DNA of 64,000 nt from Sodalis glossinidius str. 'morsitans' (GTDB lineage Bacteria; Pseudomonadota; Gammaproteobacteria; Enterobacterales; Enterobacteriaceae): positions 1,550,001 through 1,614,000 of the forward strand of contig NC_007712.1 in NCBI RefSeq assembly GCF_000010085.1, written 5' to 3'. The position numbers and the translations under genes are program-made. Each line of letters opens with the position of its first letter. The first letter of the stretch is position 1. A model generated the notes under the pieces. The model worked only from the letters and a program-made list of their open reading frames with translations, searched no databases and was not told where the DNA came from. Positions 46,214-55,111 of this stretch are shown one piece after another.

Positions 46214-47569
46214 GGAGTTATGCTCATTTCTGGTGTATGAGGTTTCGGAGAGGGTGGCGTATGCTGCTGATTGATTTCGTGGATGATTTCAACAACAGAG
46301 AGGATGATACGCCATGAAAAAATCTACCCTACAGGTTTCCGCAGAACCAGATATTACCGGTGATCCCTTGCATGAAATCATCCGTCATGGTGCCAGACAA
46401 CTGATGGCCGCCATCGTTGAGGCTGAGCTCGAAGCCATGCTGCAACAACATGCTGAACGCCGTCTTGACGATGGGCGTCATGCCGTCGTCCGTAACGGTT
46501 ATTTGCCACAGCGAACCATACAGACGGGTATTGGCGATGTTGAAATTAAAGTGCCTAAGGTCAGGGATCGCAGCGGCGACGGAATATGCTTCAACAGCGC
46601 GTTGCTGCCGTCTTATCTGAAGCGAGCAAAAAGCGTCGAAGCGTTGCTGCTATAGTGATTTTCATGAAGCCCTGGGGGCGCTACTCGGTGAAAAAGCCCA
46701 TGGCCTCTCCGCGAGTACCATCAGCAGACTGAAACAGCAATGGCTTGAAGTGCACAGGCAATGGTGCCTGCGTGATTTAAGCGATACGCGCTACGTTTAT
46801 TTCTGGGCTGATGGCATATACAGCCATGTCAGGCAAGATGATCGCCTTTGCCTACTGGTCAGTATCGGCGTCACTGAGCATGGACGTCAGGAGCTGGTTG
46901 CGGTCGAAGAGGGTTTATCGAGAATCAGAAACAAACTGGGCCGAACTTCTCAATGGCTTGCAAGCACGTGGCCTAACCGTATCTCCCAAGCTGGCTACGG
47001 GAGACGGTGCCCTTGGTTTTTGGAATGCAATGCAAAGATATTCCCGGACACGCAGTACCAACGCTGTTGGGTGCACAAAACGGCTAATGTGCTAGCTTCA
47101 CTCCCCCAAAGCCATGCAACCGAAAGTTAAGGCTGAGCTTCGGGAGATCTGGCTAGCAGAAAGCCGCGATGCCGCTAATGACGCTTTTGATGTTTTGTTG
47201 GCAAGGTTTTCAGCGAAGTATCCTGCAGCGATGAAGAAGCTGGAGAAAGATCGAAAAGAACTGCTGGCATTCTACGACTTTCCGTCAGAGCACTGGGCAT
47301 CAATAAGAACGACAAAGCCGATTGAATCGGCTTTTGCGACTGTGAGGTTACGAAGCAGACGCGCAAAGAAGTGTGGTTCAAGAGAAACCACCCTGTCAAT
47401 GGTATTTAAGCTGCTCCAGTCTGCTCAGAAAAGCTGGAACCGGCTAAGAGGATTTGACCTGCTGACCCTGGTGGTAAACAACGTCCAATTTCAGGATGGA
47501 GAACAGATTCACGAAGCATCAGAGCAGAACGTAGCCTGATCGCCATACACCAGATTTGATAATAACTCC
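46214..47569 (+). mobile_element. IS256-family insertion sequence with matching ends, no target duplication
   Basis: The left end (46214-46239) and right end (47544-47569) are inverted repeats of 26 bases matching at 22 positions; both outer tips read GGAGTTAT and both inner ends TCTGGTGTATG. The ~1356-base span and single transposase frame fit IS256. The eight bases outside each end differ (ATGAAGTC left, TGCCTTTC right), so no target-site duplication is present. That points to later rearrangement or loss at one side. The transposase is degenerate (separate entry). Confidence 0.8.
46314..47539 (+). pseudogene. IS256-family transposase, frameshifted and partly deleted
   Basis: From ATG 46314 the frame gives LHEIIRHGARQLMAAIVEAE, LEAMLQQHAERR and RNGYLPQRTIQTGIGDVEIK, then stops just after KSVEALLL, where ~10 codons (PWLYLKGIST-like) are deleted. 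The next frame has LSASTISRLKQQWLEVHRQW and FWADGIYSHVRQDDRLCLLV with the first catalytic Asp. Another shift near 46916 leads to NWAELLNGLQARGLTVSPKL and ATGDGALGFWNAMQRY with the second Asp. A further shift leads into YQRCWVHKTANVLASLP; the last frame holds HWASIRTTKPIESAFATVRL with the catalytic Glu, ending EASEQNVA. At least three frame changes mean no active enzyme. Confidence 0.85.
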
Positions 47570-48153
47570 TGCCTTTCCTCTACGCCCACCGCGCGAGGGA
47601 CAATCGTGGTGGTTGGAAGAGGAAAAAAGGGTGGGGAATAAAGTCGAAGTCAGACACTCAGGTCGATAAGGGGTAATCATAAAATCATCCATGATTGCGT
47701 TAATAAGAAAAACGACGATCGTAATTCGTCCGTTTTAACCTTGACCAAACTAGGTTGTTAAGGGAGAGGCGCAAGGAAAGGTAATGACATTTTTGCTATG
47801 CCTAATAGCGATAATAGATACGGAATTATGACGTGCATTCAATACCCGCCCGCAGCGAGATCTCAGACAAAATGATGAAGGGGCGTGCCGACACTGTAAA
47901 GGTACCGCTATGATTTGGACGATGGCTGGGTATAAAAATGATGATGCCCCACTGCCATGACGTTATCCCAGGGGATGAGTGGCGTGTTTCTCATGCGGTC
48001 CGGCCGGATAACGGTTGGGACCTGCTGGCAAAGGAAAGCACTGCGCCAATGAGGCGGGCGGGGTGCAATGGGTGCAGAGAGCGTGCGGTGCAAGAGGCGC
48101 CAGTTGTCACCGGAAAAGCGCTGCTATCGCTGACACCCGACATACCCGATATC
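47570..48153. other. Intergenic region right of the IS256 element
   Basis: About 580 bases in which I see no gene. The left third is A+T-richer and may include the severed 5' part of the gene cut by the IS, but no frame joins convincingly. Confidence 0.35.
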
Positions 48154-49080
48154 TTAGCGAGGATGCAGACAACCGCGCGACGTTGGTGAGAACGCGCTCT
48201 GACTTTCCATCAATGTGACAGACGGCGCCCGCCTGATGTGTGCGGCCGCAATCGTCAGCCGATGCCCCGCCGCCGAGCGGCGGCCAGGGTCGCGGCGCGC
48301 CCTTGAGCCGGCAGCGCTGCGCTGCGCCAGATGGACCCCCCGGTAACAGAACCACAGGCTTAACAGCGTGACCAACATCAAGAGGCCAAAGATGGTCACC
48401 GGTGGCGTGTAGGTTAATAACAGCCCTGTCAATAGAGAATTGACCGCACCGCCCAGGCTACTCAGGTTTTGCATGCCGTAATAGCTGCCTTTCAGATGCG
48501 GCGGTGCGATAAAATCGACAAACATATATTCCACGGGAATAATAATAATCTCTCTCAGTGAGAAGATGGCGACGGCAAGCACCCACATCGGTAACACGCG
48601 TTGGGCAAAAATAATTCCCGCCAGTCCTAGCAGAAAAAACAGGCTGCCGACGGCCAGCCATTTCATTAGCGCGCCCCGCGTGATATGGCGGCTGACCAGT
48701 ATTGCAACGTCACGACGATGGTTGCGTTAACCGGCAAAATGATCCCCACCACCTTATAGGCGAAGTCAGGATCGAAGGCCACCATCAAATATTGCGAAAT
48801 GCAGCTGGCGAACTGACTGGTCACCAGACTGCCTAAAGTACCGCCAAGGGTGAACCAGATAAGTCTGCGGTCTTGACGCAGAATGGTCAGGGTTTGGCGA
48901 AACTTCGGCATTTGACGTTCCGCGGGCGGGCGTTGACCAGCACCAGCCACGTTTGTCCGAGCGACATACTGCGCTGCTGTGAGAGAAAAATGTCCAAAAC
49001 GGCAGCGTGAGGCCGTGGCCGATGGTTAAAATCAACGAGGTAAGAAGTAGTGCTTTTATCAGCGGTGGAGATCCTTTCAT
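48154..49080 (-). pseudogene. Major-facilitator transporter, deleted and frameshifted
   Basis: ATG 49080 opens KGSPPLIKALLLTSLILTIG HGLTLPF, a typical first MFS helix. The frame then slips (FLSQQRSMSLGQTWLVLVNA in the next frame) and ~120 codons covering helices 2-5 appear lost. The second half reads LRQDRRLIWFTLGGTLGSLV, LMVAFDPDFAYKVVGIILPV, a further slip at ~48665, then KWLAVGSLFFLLGLAGIIFA, EIIIIPVEYMFVDFIAPPHL and KGSYYGMQNLSSLGGAVNSL to ~48154. It resembles drug/peptide exporters of the MdtH/YdeE type, but the exact subfamily is uncertain. Confidence 0.7.
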
Positions 49081-49274
49081 GACAACGCACATCCATAATG
49101 ATTATGTATCGGCATTAAGGATAACGACTTTCCGGTAAACTGAACAGCGGCGGGCAGGAATAAGACCAGGTAAATGACCCCTGGCAGGGGCGGTAAGAAA
49201 ACGGCGAAGGGGAAGCGGCGATAATACCCGGAGGGCGGCTTGGGCCATTGCCCTCAGGGAACGTACGGCGCGGG

Positions 49275-51314
49275 TTATTTTACCGGCATGCCGGGCAGCG
49301 CACCTGCATCCGGGCTGAGCAGGAAGATATCCTTGCCGCCGGGGCCGGCTGCCATCACCATCCCTTCCGATATGCCAAAGCGCATTTTGCGCGGTGCCAG
49401 ATTGGCTACCATGATCGTCAGGCGACCCTCCAACACTTGTGGATCGGGATAGGCCGCGCGGATACCGGAGAATACCTGACGGCTGGTGCCACCGAGATCG
49501 AGCGTGAGTTTTAGCAATTTATCCGATCCTTTGACTGACTCGGCACGCTTAATCAGCGCCACCCGCATATCCACCTTGGCGAAATCATCAAAATTTATCG
49601 TGGGGGCGATAGGGGCCTCGGCCAGCGCGCCCGCTGGCGCCGCGGCCGGCTCGCCGGCTGCCGCAGCTTCCAGGCGCGATACCTCGATCACGGCATCTAC
49701 CTGGGCTGCCTCAATGCGACTGAACAGCGCCTTGAACGGACGGATGCGATGCGACAGCAGCGGGGCTGACAGGTCGTCCCAGTCAAGTGGGGTAGCGAGG
49801 AAGGCTTTAGCACGCTCCGCCAGCGAAGGTAGAACCGGTTTCAAATAGGTCATCAACACCCGGAACAGCTGGATGCCCATTGAACAGATAGCCTGCAAAT
49901 CCGCTTCGCGGCCTTCCTGTTTCGCCACGACCCAGGGCGCTTGCTCATCGACATAGCGATTGGCCAAATCCGCCAGCGCCATGATTTCGCGGATTGCTCG
50001 GCTGGTTTCGCGGCTGCTGAACGCATCGCCTATGGACGTTGCGGCATTAACGAAAGTGGCATACAGCGCCGGATCGGCCACCGTCGCCGCCAGCTGGCCG
50101 TCGAAGCGTTTATTGATAAAGCCGGCGTTGCGCGAGGCCAAATTGACGACTTTATTGACGATATCGGCATTGACCCGCTGGATGAAATCTTCGAGGTTAA
50201 GGTCGATATCATCGATGCGCGACGACAGTTTAGCGGCATAGTAATAGCGCAGGCACTCTGCATCCAGGTGCGCCAGATAGGTGCTAGCTTTAATAAAGGT
50301 GCCGCGCGATTTGGACATTTTGGCGCCGTTGACGGTCACATAGCCATGCACAAACAAATTGGTCGGTTTGCGGAAGTGGCTGCCTTCGAGCATCGCCGGC
50401 CAGAACAGGCTGTGGAAATAAACGATGTCCTTGCCGATGAAATGGTAAAGATCGGCCTTGGAATCCACATCCCAAAATTCGTCAAAGCGGAGGTCGCTGC
50501 GCTTCTGGCACAGGTTCTGGAACGCGCTCATATAGCCGATGGGCGCATCCAGCCAGACATAGAAATATTTGCCCGGCGCATCCGGCACTTCAAAACCGAA
50601 GTAAGGCGCATCGCGGGAAATATCCCACTCCTGCAACCCTGACTCGAACCACTCCTGCATCTTGTTCGCCACCTGCTCTTGCAGCGCGCCGGAACGCGTC
50701 CAGGCGCGCATCATTTCGCTGAAGGCGGGTAAATCAAAGAAGAAGTGTTCCGATTCCCGCATGACCGGCGTGGTGCCCGACACCGCCGATTTTGGATTGA
50801 TGAGATCCGTAGGGTTATAGGTGGCGCCGCAGACTTCGCAGTTATCGCCGTATTGATCGGGCGAGTGGCATTTAGGGCAGCTGCCTTTCACGAAGCGATC
50901 GGGCAAAAACATGACTTTTTCGGGATCAAACAGCTGGGAAATGGTCCGCGATTTGATAAACCCGTTCTCTTTCAGACGCTGGTAAATTAATGTCGACAGC
51001 TGCTGATTCTCTTCGCTGTGGGTAGAATGATAGTTATCGTAGCTGATGCCAAAGCCGGCAAAATCCGTCTGATGCTCCAGGTTCATTTCATTGATCATCT
51101 CTTCCGGCGCAATACCTAGCTGCTGCGCCTTAAGCATGATTGGCGTGCCGTGAGCATCATCAGCACAAATGAAATAAATCTGATGGCCGCGCATTCGCTG
51201 ATAGCGGACCCAAATATCCGCCTGAATATGCTCGAGCATATGGCCGAGATGGATGGAACCGTTAGCGTAAGGTAACGCACAGGTTACCAATATTTTTTTC
51301 GCGACTTGAGTCAT
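49275..51314 (-). CDS. metG: MetG, methionyl-tRNA synthetase
   Basis: A 679-residue class I synthetase (E. coli 677). The HIGH motif is HLGH in LPYANGSIHLGHMLEHIQAD; the zinc-binding knuckle has CPKCHSPDQYGDNCEVCGA; the KMSKS loop is VNGAKMSKSRGTFIKAS. The anticodon-binding helices follow (SRNAGFINKRFDG, PWVVAKQEG). A C-terminal OB-fold tRNA-binding domain starts at INFDDFAKVDMRVALIKRAE and includes SDKLLKLTLDLGG and MVMAAGPGGKDIFLLSPDAG. The gene is intact, divergent from mrp as in E. coli. A CACGGCGG/CCGCCGTG inverted repeat (51404-51430) lies between the two starts. Confidence 0.97.
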   Translation of the reverse strand: MTQVAKKILVTCALPYANGSIHLGHMLEHIQADIWVRYQRMRGHQIYFICADDAHGTPIMLKAQQLGIAPEEMINEMNLEHQTDFAGFGISYDNYHSTHSEENQQLSTLIYQRLKENGFIKSRTISQLFDPEKVMFLPDRFVKGSCPKCHSPDQYGDNCEVCGATYNPTDLINPKSAVSGTTPVMRESEHFFFDLPAFSEMMRAWTRSGALQEQVANKMQEWFESGLQEWDISRDAPYFGFEVPDAPGKYFYVWLDAPIGYMSAFQNLCQKRSDLRFDEFWDVDSKADLYHFIGKDIVYFHSLFWPAMLEGSHFRKPTNLFVHGYVTVNGAKMSKSRGTFIKASTYLAHLDAECLRYYYAAKLSSRIDDIDLNLEDFIQRVNADIVNKVVNLASRNAGFINKRFDGQLAATVADPALYATFVNAATSIGDAFSSRETSRAIREIMALADLANRYVDEQAPWVVAKQEGREADLQAICSMGIQLFRVLMTYLKPVLPSLAERAKAFLATPLDWDDLSAPLLSHRIRPFKALFSRIEAAQVDAVIEVSRLEAAAAGEPAAAPAGALAEAPIAPTINFDDFAKVDMRVALIKRAESVKGSDKLLKLTLDLGGTSRQVFSGIRAAYPDPQVLEGRLTIMVANLAPRKMRFGISEGMVMAAGPGGKDIFLLSPDAGALPGMPVK

Positions 51315-51498
51315 GGTAGGAATAGGCTTTCGTTAAGTTTCATAAGGGTAGCCGATGGTAACCGATAGCGATGCCTCACGTAAACAAGCGGCATGCCTGC
51401 CATCACGGCGGCGAACTTTTTTCCGCCGTGGAGGATGAGCCCTGTTATGCTAAGGCTAATGGTTACTCATCCTCTAAACAGAACCCAAAGGAGCCGGG

Positions 51499-52608
51499 AT
51501 GAATCCTTTTACGCCGCAAACTACCCCTGAAGCGCTGCGCGAGAAAGTAAGCCGCGTGCTGGGCGCTTTCAAACACCCGACGCTGAAACGCGATTTAACC
51601 GTATTAAAAGCGTTACATCACAGCGCATTGCTTGACAGCACGCTGCACATCGAGCTGGTCATGCCGTTTGCCTGGCAAAGCGGTTTCGCCGAGCTGAAGG
51701 AAAGCGTTAGCGCGGAGCTGCTACGCCTGACCGGCGCGACCGCCATCGACTGGAAGCTGATACACAATATTGCCACCATGAAACGGGTCAAGGATCAGAC
51801 TGGGGTAAGCGGCGTGCGCAATCTGATTGCCGTCAGCTCCGGCAAAGGCGGCGTGGGAAAATCCAGCACCGCCGTCAATCTGGCGCTGGCACTGGCGGCG
51901 GAAGGCGGGCGCGTCGGGCTTCTGGACGCGGATATATACGGCCCCTCGATTCCGACCATGCTGGGCACCACCCACGAGCGACCCACGTCGCCGGACGGGC
52001 AACATATGGCGCCGATTATGGCCCACGGTCTGGCGACAAACTCCATCGGCTACATGGTGACCGAAGACAATGCCATGGTTTGGCGCGGTCCCATGGCCAG
52101 CAAAGCCCTATTGCAGCTGCTCACCGATACCCTGTGGTCGGAGCTGGATTATCTGATTCTGGATATGCCCCCCGGCACCGGCGATATCCAACTGACGCTG
52201 GCGCAGAATATCCCGGTGACCGGCGCGCTGGTGGTGACGACGCCGCAGGACATCTCCCTGGCGGATGCGCGCAAGGGCATTGTGATGTTCGCCAAGGTCG
52301 GCGTGCCGGTACTCGGTATCGTGGAAAACATGAGCATGCATATTTGCAGTCATTGCGGCCATCTTGAAGCCATTTTCGGCACCGGCGGCGCGGAAAAGCT
52401 CACGGAGCAGTACCAGTGCGCGCTGCTGGGGCAATTGCCGCTGCATATCAGCCTGCGCGAGGATCTGGACCGCGGCGAGCCGACGGTGGTAAGCCGCCCC
52501 GAAAGTGAATTTACCGAAATGTATCGTCAGCTAGCAGGTCAAGTAGCGGCGCAACTTTACTGGCAGGGGGAAGTGATCCTGACCGAGATTGCTTTTAAGG
52601 CCGTTTGA
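51499..52608 (+). CDS. mrp: Mrp (ApbC), iron-sulfur cluster carrier ATPase
   Basis: A 369-residue protein identical in length to E. coli Mrp. An N-terminal MIP18-like domain (HPTLKRDLTVLKALHHSALL) precedes the P-loop NTPase with deviant Walker A AVSSGKGGVGKSSTAVNLAL. Further motifs are DADIYGPSIPTML, LDMPPGTGDIQLTLAQNIPV and the cluster-binding CxxC in MHICSHCGHLEAIFGTGGAE. It stores and delivers Fe-S clusters to apoproteins. The start follows AAAGGAG. The gene is intact. Confidence 0.95.
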   Translation: MNPFTPQTTPEALREKVSRVLGAFKHPTLKRDLTVLKALHHSALLDSTLHIELVMPFAWQSGFAELKESVSAELLRLTGATAIDWKLIHNIATMKRVKDQTGVSGVRNLIAVSSGKGGVGKSSTAVNLALALAAEGGRVGLLDADIYGPSIPTMLGTTHERPTSPDGQHMAPIMAHGLATNSIGYMVTEDNAMVWRGPMASKALLQLLTDTLWSELDYLILDMPPGTGDIQLTLAQNIPVTGALVVTTPQDISLADARKGIVMFAKVGVPVLGIVENMSMHICSHCGHLEAIFGTGGAEKLTEQYQCALLGQLPLHISLREDLDRGEPTVVSRPESEFTEMYRQLAGQVAAQLYWQGEVILTEIAFKAV

Positions 52609-52848
52609 CAGCCCATTACGCCAGGGGGGACGGGAGGTTGCTCCATCCTGAAGCCGGTAGAGGCCGTGTCGCGTTCGGCGCCACGCGCCAAGGCCCGGCA
52701 ATGCCGTGTCACGGGGGCGCAGAAGCGCCGTGCGGCATGCCGGGGCATCAAGGGCAGTGACACGCCGTGCGTGCACCTGCGTTTAGAGGAGAAATAACGC
52801 GGAAGGTCGCCACGCCAGGTTTTAAGGGGAGCGTGGCGAAGTGTGAGG

Positions 52849-53517
52849 TTAACTCGCGGGCGCCGGCCTCGTTTCCTGCTCCGGCCTTAGCGCCGGGGAC
52901 GGACGATGCAGGTCATCGCGGGTATAGACTTTGATCACCGGCGCCACGCTAAGGGCTATCTGCTCCAGCAGATTCTGGGTCGGCGCCTTTTTGCCCTGCA
53001 CGACCAGCAGCAGTGGCAAAATAAGCATCGCCACAATTTGGCCGTTGGTCAGAAAACGAATATGCGTATGCCGTCTGAACTGCATCAGCAGAAAGGACGT
53101 ACTAATCACGTAGCCTAATACCAATCCGGACACGATTTCAGACAGTGAATGCGCCTGAATTATCAATCGTGAAATGCCAATCGCCAATGCCAGCAGATAG
53201 CCCCCCGCCACCGCTGCGGCGCGTGGCGCAGGATGCGCGCGGCTAAACAGGATCCAAAGCATGACCGGCCAGATACTGGCCGACAACGCCGAATGGCCGC
53301 TGAAGCCCGTGAAATCATAAGTGCGGCTGCCGATGCCCCAGCCCATAAAGGCCAATTTCGAGGCGCAAACGATGCCGCCGGCGAGACAGAACAGCATTAG
53401 CCATTGCCAGCAGGCCTGGCGGGTATCCGTTTTCAGCAGCAAAATCACCACGATTAAGCCCGCGCAAGGTAATAACAGCATGCTGTCGCCAAAAAAAGTA
53501 AACCAATGCCAACTCAT
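52849..53517 (-). CDS. PAP2-superfamily membrane phosphatase
   Basis: About 222 residues with several hydrophobic segments. The PAP2 signature is present but variable: KLAFMGWGIG (motif 1 position), FTGFSGHSALSASIWPVMLW (motif 2, with SGH), and GISRLIIQAHSLSEIVSGLV (motif 3, SR...H). Such enzymes dephosphorylate undecaprenyl diphosphate, phosphatidylglycerol phosphate or similar lipids on the periplasmic side. ATG 53517 (MSWHWFTFFGDS) is preferred; the frame is open to 53553. The tail after the last helix is long and polar (VIKVYTRDDLHRPSPALRP). E. coli has no such gene next to mrp. It is intact and could partly cover lost LpxT-like or BacA-like functions, though that is only a guess. Confidence 0.75.
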   Translation of the reverse strand: MSWHWFTFFGDSMLLLPCAGLIVVILLLKTDTRQACWQWLMLFCLAGGIVCASKLAFMGWGIGSRTYDFTGFSGHSALSASIWPVMLWILFSRAHPAPRAAAVAGGYLLALAIGISRLIIQAHSLSEIVSGLVLGYVISTSFLLMQFRRHTHIRFLTNGQIVAMLILPLLLVVQGKKAPTQNLLEQIALSVAPVIKVYTRDDLHRPSPALRPEQETRPAPAS

Positions 53518-53764
53518 GGGATCCCTTATAAGGTAGGGCCGGCCAACGGCCACGACGGGCTACTTTACCCATATGACAATAGCAGCTCCAGCATGAATAG
53601 TCTTAAACTGGTTGGCGCAAATCATGACCGGCGGTAAAAAATGCTCCGCCGGGCTGTCCTGCGGCCCGCTAATGCTGGCGTGTACTTGCTCCACCCCCTA
53701 TAATTGCTGAGTAAATTGCAGCCTCATTGCCGAGGCATACTCAGAATATCAGGCCTTCGATTGT

Positions 53765-54406
53765 ATGACTGACAAGCCCCACCAGTGCGTTATTATCGGC
53801 ATCGCCGGCGCATCCGCCTCAGGAAAAAGTCTTATCGCCAGCACGCTGTATCGGGAGTTGTGCTACCAGGTCGGCGATGAGCATATCGGCATCATCTCCG
53901 AAGGCAGCTATTATAAAGATCAAAGCGGCATGACCATGACGGAACGGGTCAAAACCAATTATGACCATCCGAGCGCCATGGATCACAGCCTACTGTTTCA
54001 ATATATTCAGATGCTGAAGGCCGGCTTGCCGATTGAAATGCCGGTCTACAGTTATGTCGAGCATACCCGCCGTCCTGAAACCCTCCACCTGCGGCCAAAG
54101 AAAGTCATTATTCTGGAAGAGATCCTGCTACTCACCGATTTACGCCTGCGCCAGGAGATGAATTTATCAATCTTTGTTGATACCCCGTTGGATATTTGCC
54201 TGATGCGCCGCATGAAACGAGACGTTAATGAACGCGGCCGATCGATGGACTCCGTGATCGGGGAATATCAGCGTACCGTCCGCCCCATGTTTTTGCAGTT
54301 TATCGAACCGTCAAAACAATACGCCGACATCATTGTCCCGCGCGGCGGAAAAAATCGGATTGCCATCGACATTTTAAAAGCGAAAATCAGTCAGTTTTTC
54401 GAATAA
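53765..54406 (+). CDS. udk: Udk, uridine kinase
   Basis: A 213-residue uridine/cytidine kinase (E. coli 213). The P-loop reads GIAGASASGKSLIASTLYRE, where the usual form is GASGSGKS, so the loop is slightly variant but retains GKS. Then SEGSYYKDQSGMTMTERVKT, NYDHPSAMDHSLLFQYIQML, PVYSYVEHTRRPE, FVDTPLDICLMRRMKRDVNE and RGRSMDSVIGEYQRTVRPMF. It phosphorylates uridine and cytidine for salvage. It is intact and is followed by dcd and asmA as in E. coli. Confidence 0.94.
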   Translation: MTDKPHQCVIIGIAGASASGKSLIASTLYRELCYQVGDEHIGIISEGSYYKDQSGMTMTERVKTNYDHPSAMDHSLLFQYIQMLKAGLPIEMPVYSYVEHTRRPETLHLRPKKVIILEEILLLTDLRLRQEMNLSIFVDTPLDICLMRRMKRDVNERGRSMDSVIGEYQRTVRPMFLQFIEPSKQYADIIVPRGGKNRIAIDILKAKISQFFE

Positions 54407-54485
54407 TTCCCGTGTAGTATTTGAGACCTGACCGGTTGCCGTTGTAGCGGCAACCCACCTTCACGCCCTTAGGGAGAGACAAGCG

Positions 54486-55067
54486 ATGAGATTGTGCGAT
54501 CGTGATATTGAGATCTGGCTGGATGAAGGCCGACTGGACATCGCGCCGCGCCCGCCGATAGAAAGGATTAACGGGGCGACGGTGGATGTACGGCTGGGTA
54601 ACCAGTTTCGGGTTTTTCGGGGGCATACCGCGGCGTATATCGATCTCAGCGGGCCAAAAGATGAAGTGACCGCGGCGCTGGACCGGGTAATGAGCGACGA
54701 AATCCAACTGGTCGAAGGTGAAGCGTTTTTCTTGCATCCGGGCGAGCTGGCGCTGGCGGTCACCCTCGAATCGGTTACGCTGCCTGATGATCTGGTCGGC
54801 TGGCTGGATGGACGCTCCTCCCTGGCGCGTCTGGGTCTGATGGTACACGTGACCGCACACCGGATCGATCCCGGCTGGCAGGGTAGAATCGTGCTGGAGT
54901 TCTATAATTCAGGTAAGTTGCCGCTGGCGCTGCGCCCCGGCATGCTGATAGGCGCCCTGAGCTTTGAGCCGCTGAGCGGTCCCGCGGCCCGCCCCTATAA
55001 CCGGCGTGAAGATGCCAAGTACCGCAATCAGCAAGGCGCCGTGGCCAGTCGGATTGACAAGGACTGA
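54486..55067 (+). CDS. dcd: Dcd, dCTP deaminase
   Basis: A 193-residue enzyme, the same length as in E. coli, deaminating dCTP to dUTP for thymidylate synthesis. Landmarks are MRLCDRDIEIWLDEGRLDIA, VDVRLGNQFRVFRGH, LPDDLVGWLDGRSSLARLGL, the active-site VTAHRIDPGWQGRIVLEFYN, and LALRPGMLIGALSFEPLSGP. The start follows GGGAGAG. It is intact, 79 bases after udk. Confidence 0.96.
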   Translation: MRLCDRDIEIWLDEGRLDIAPRPPIERINGATVDVRLGNQFRVFRGHTAAYIDLSGPKDEVTAALDRVMSDEIQLVEGEAFFLHPGELALAVTLESVTLPDDLVGWLDGRSSLARLGLMVHVTAHRIDPGWQGRIVLEFYNSGKLPLALRPGMLIGALSFEPLSGPAARPYNRREDAKYRNQQGAVASRIDKD

Positions 55068-55111
55068 ATCGTCGGAGGCCTTGGCATCGGGTTATAACGA
55101 AAGAGGACCGC

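Noticed and set aside
48107..48355. A minus-strand frame at the 3' edge of the MFS pseudogene
   Set aside because: G+C-rich chance frame overlapping the MFS remnant; no family features.
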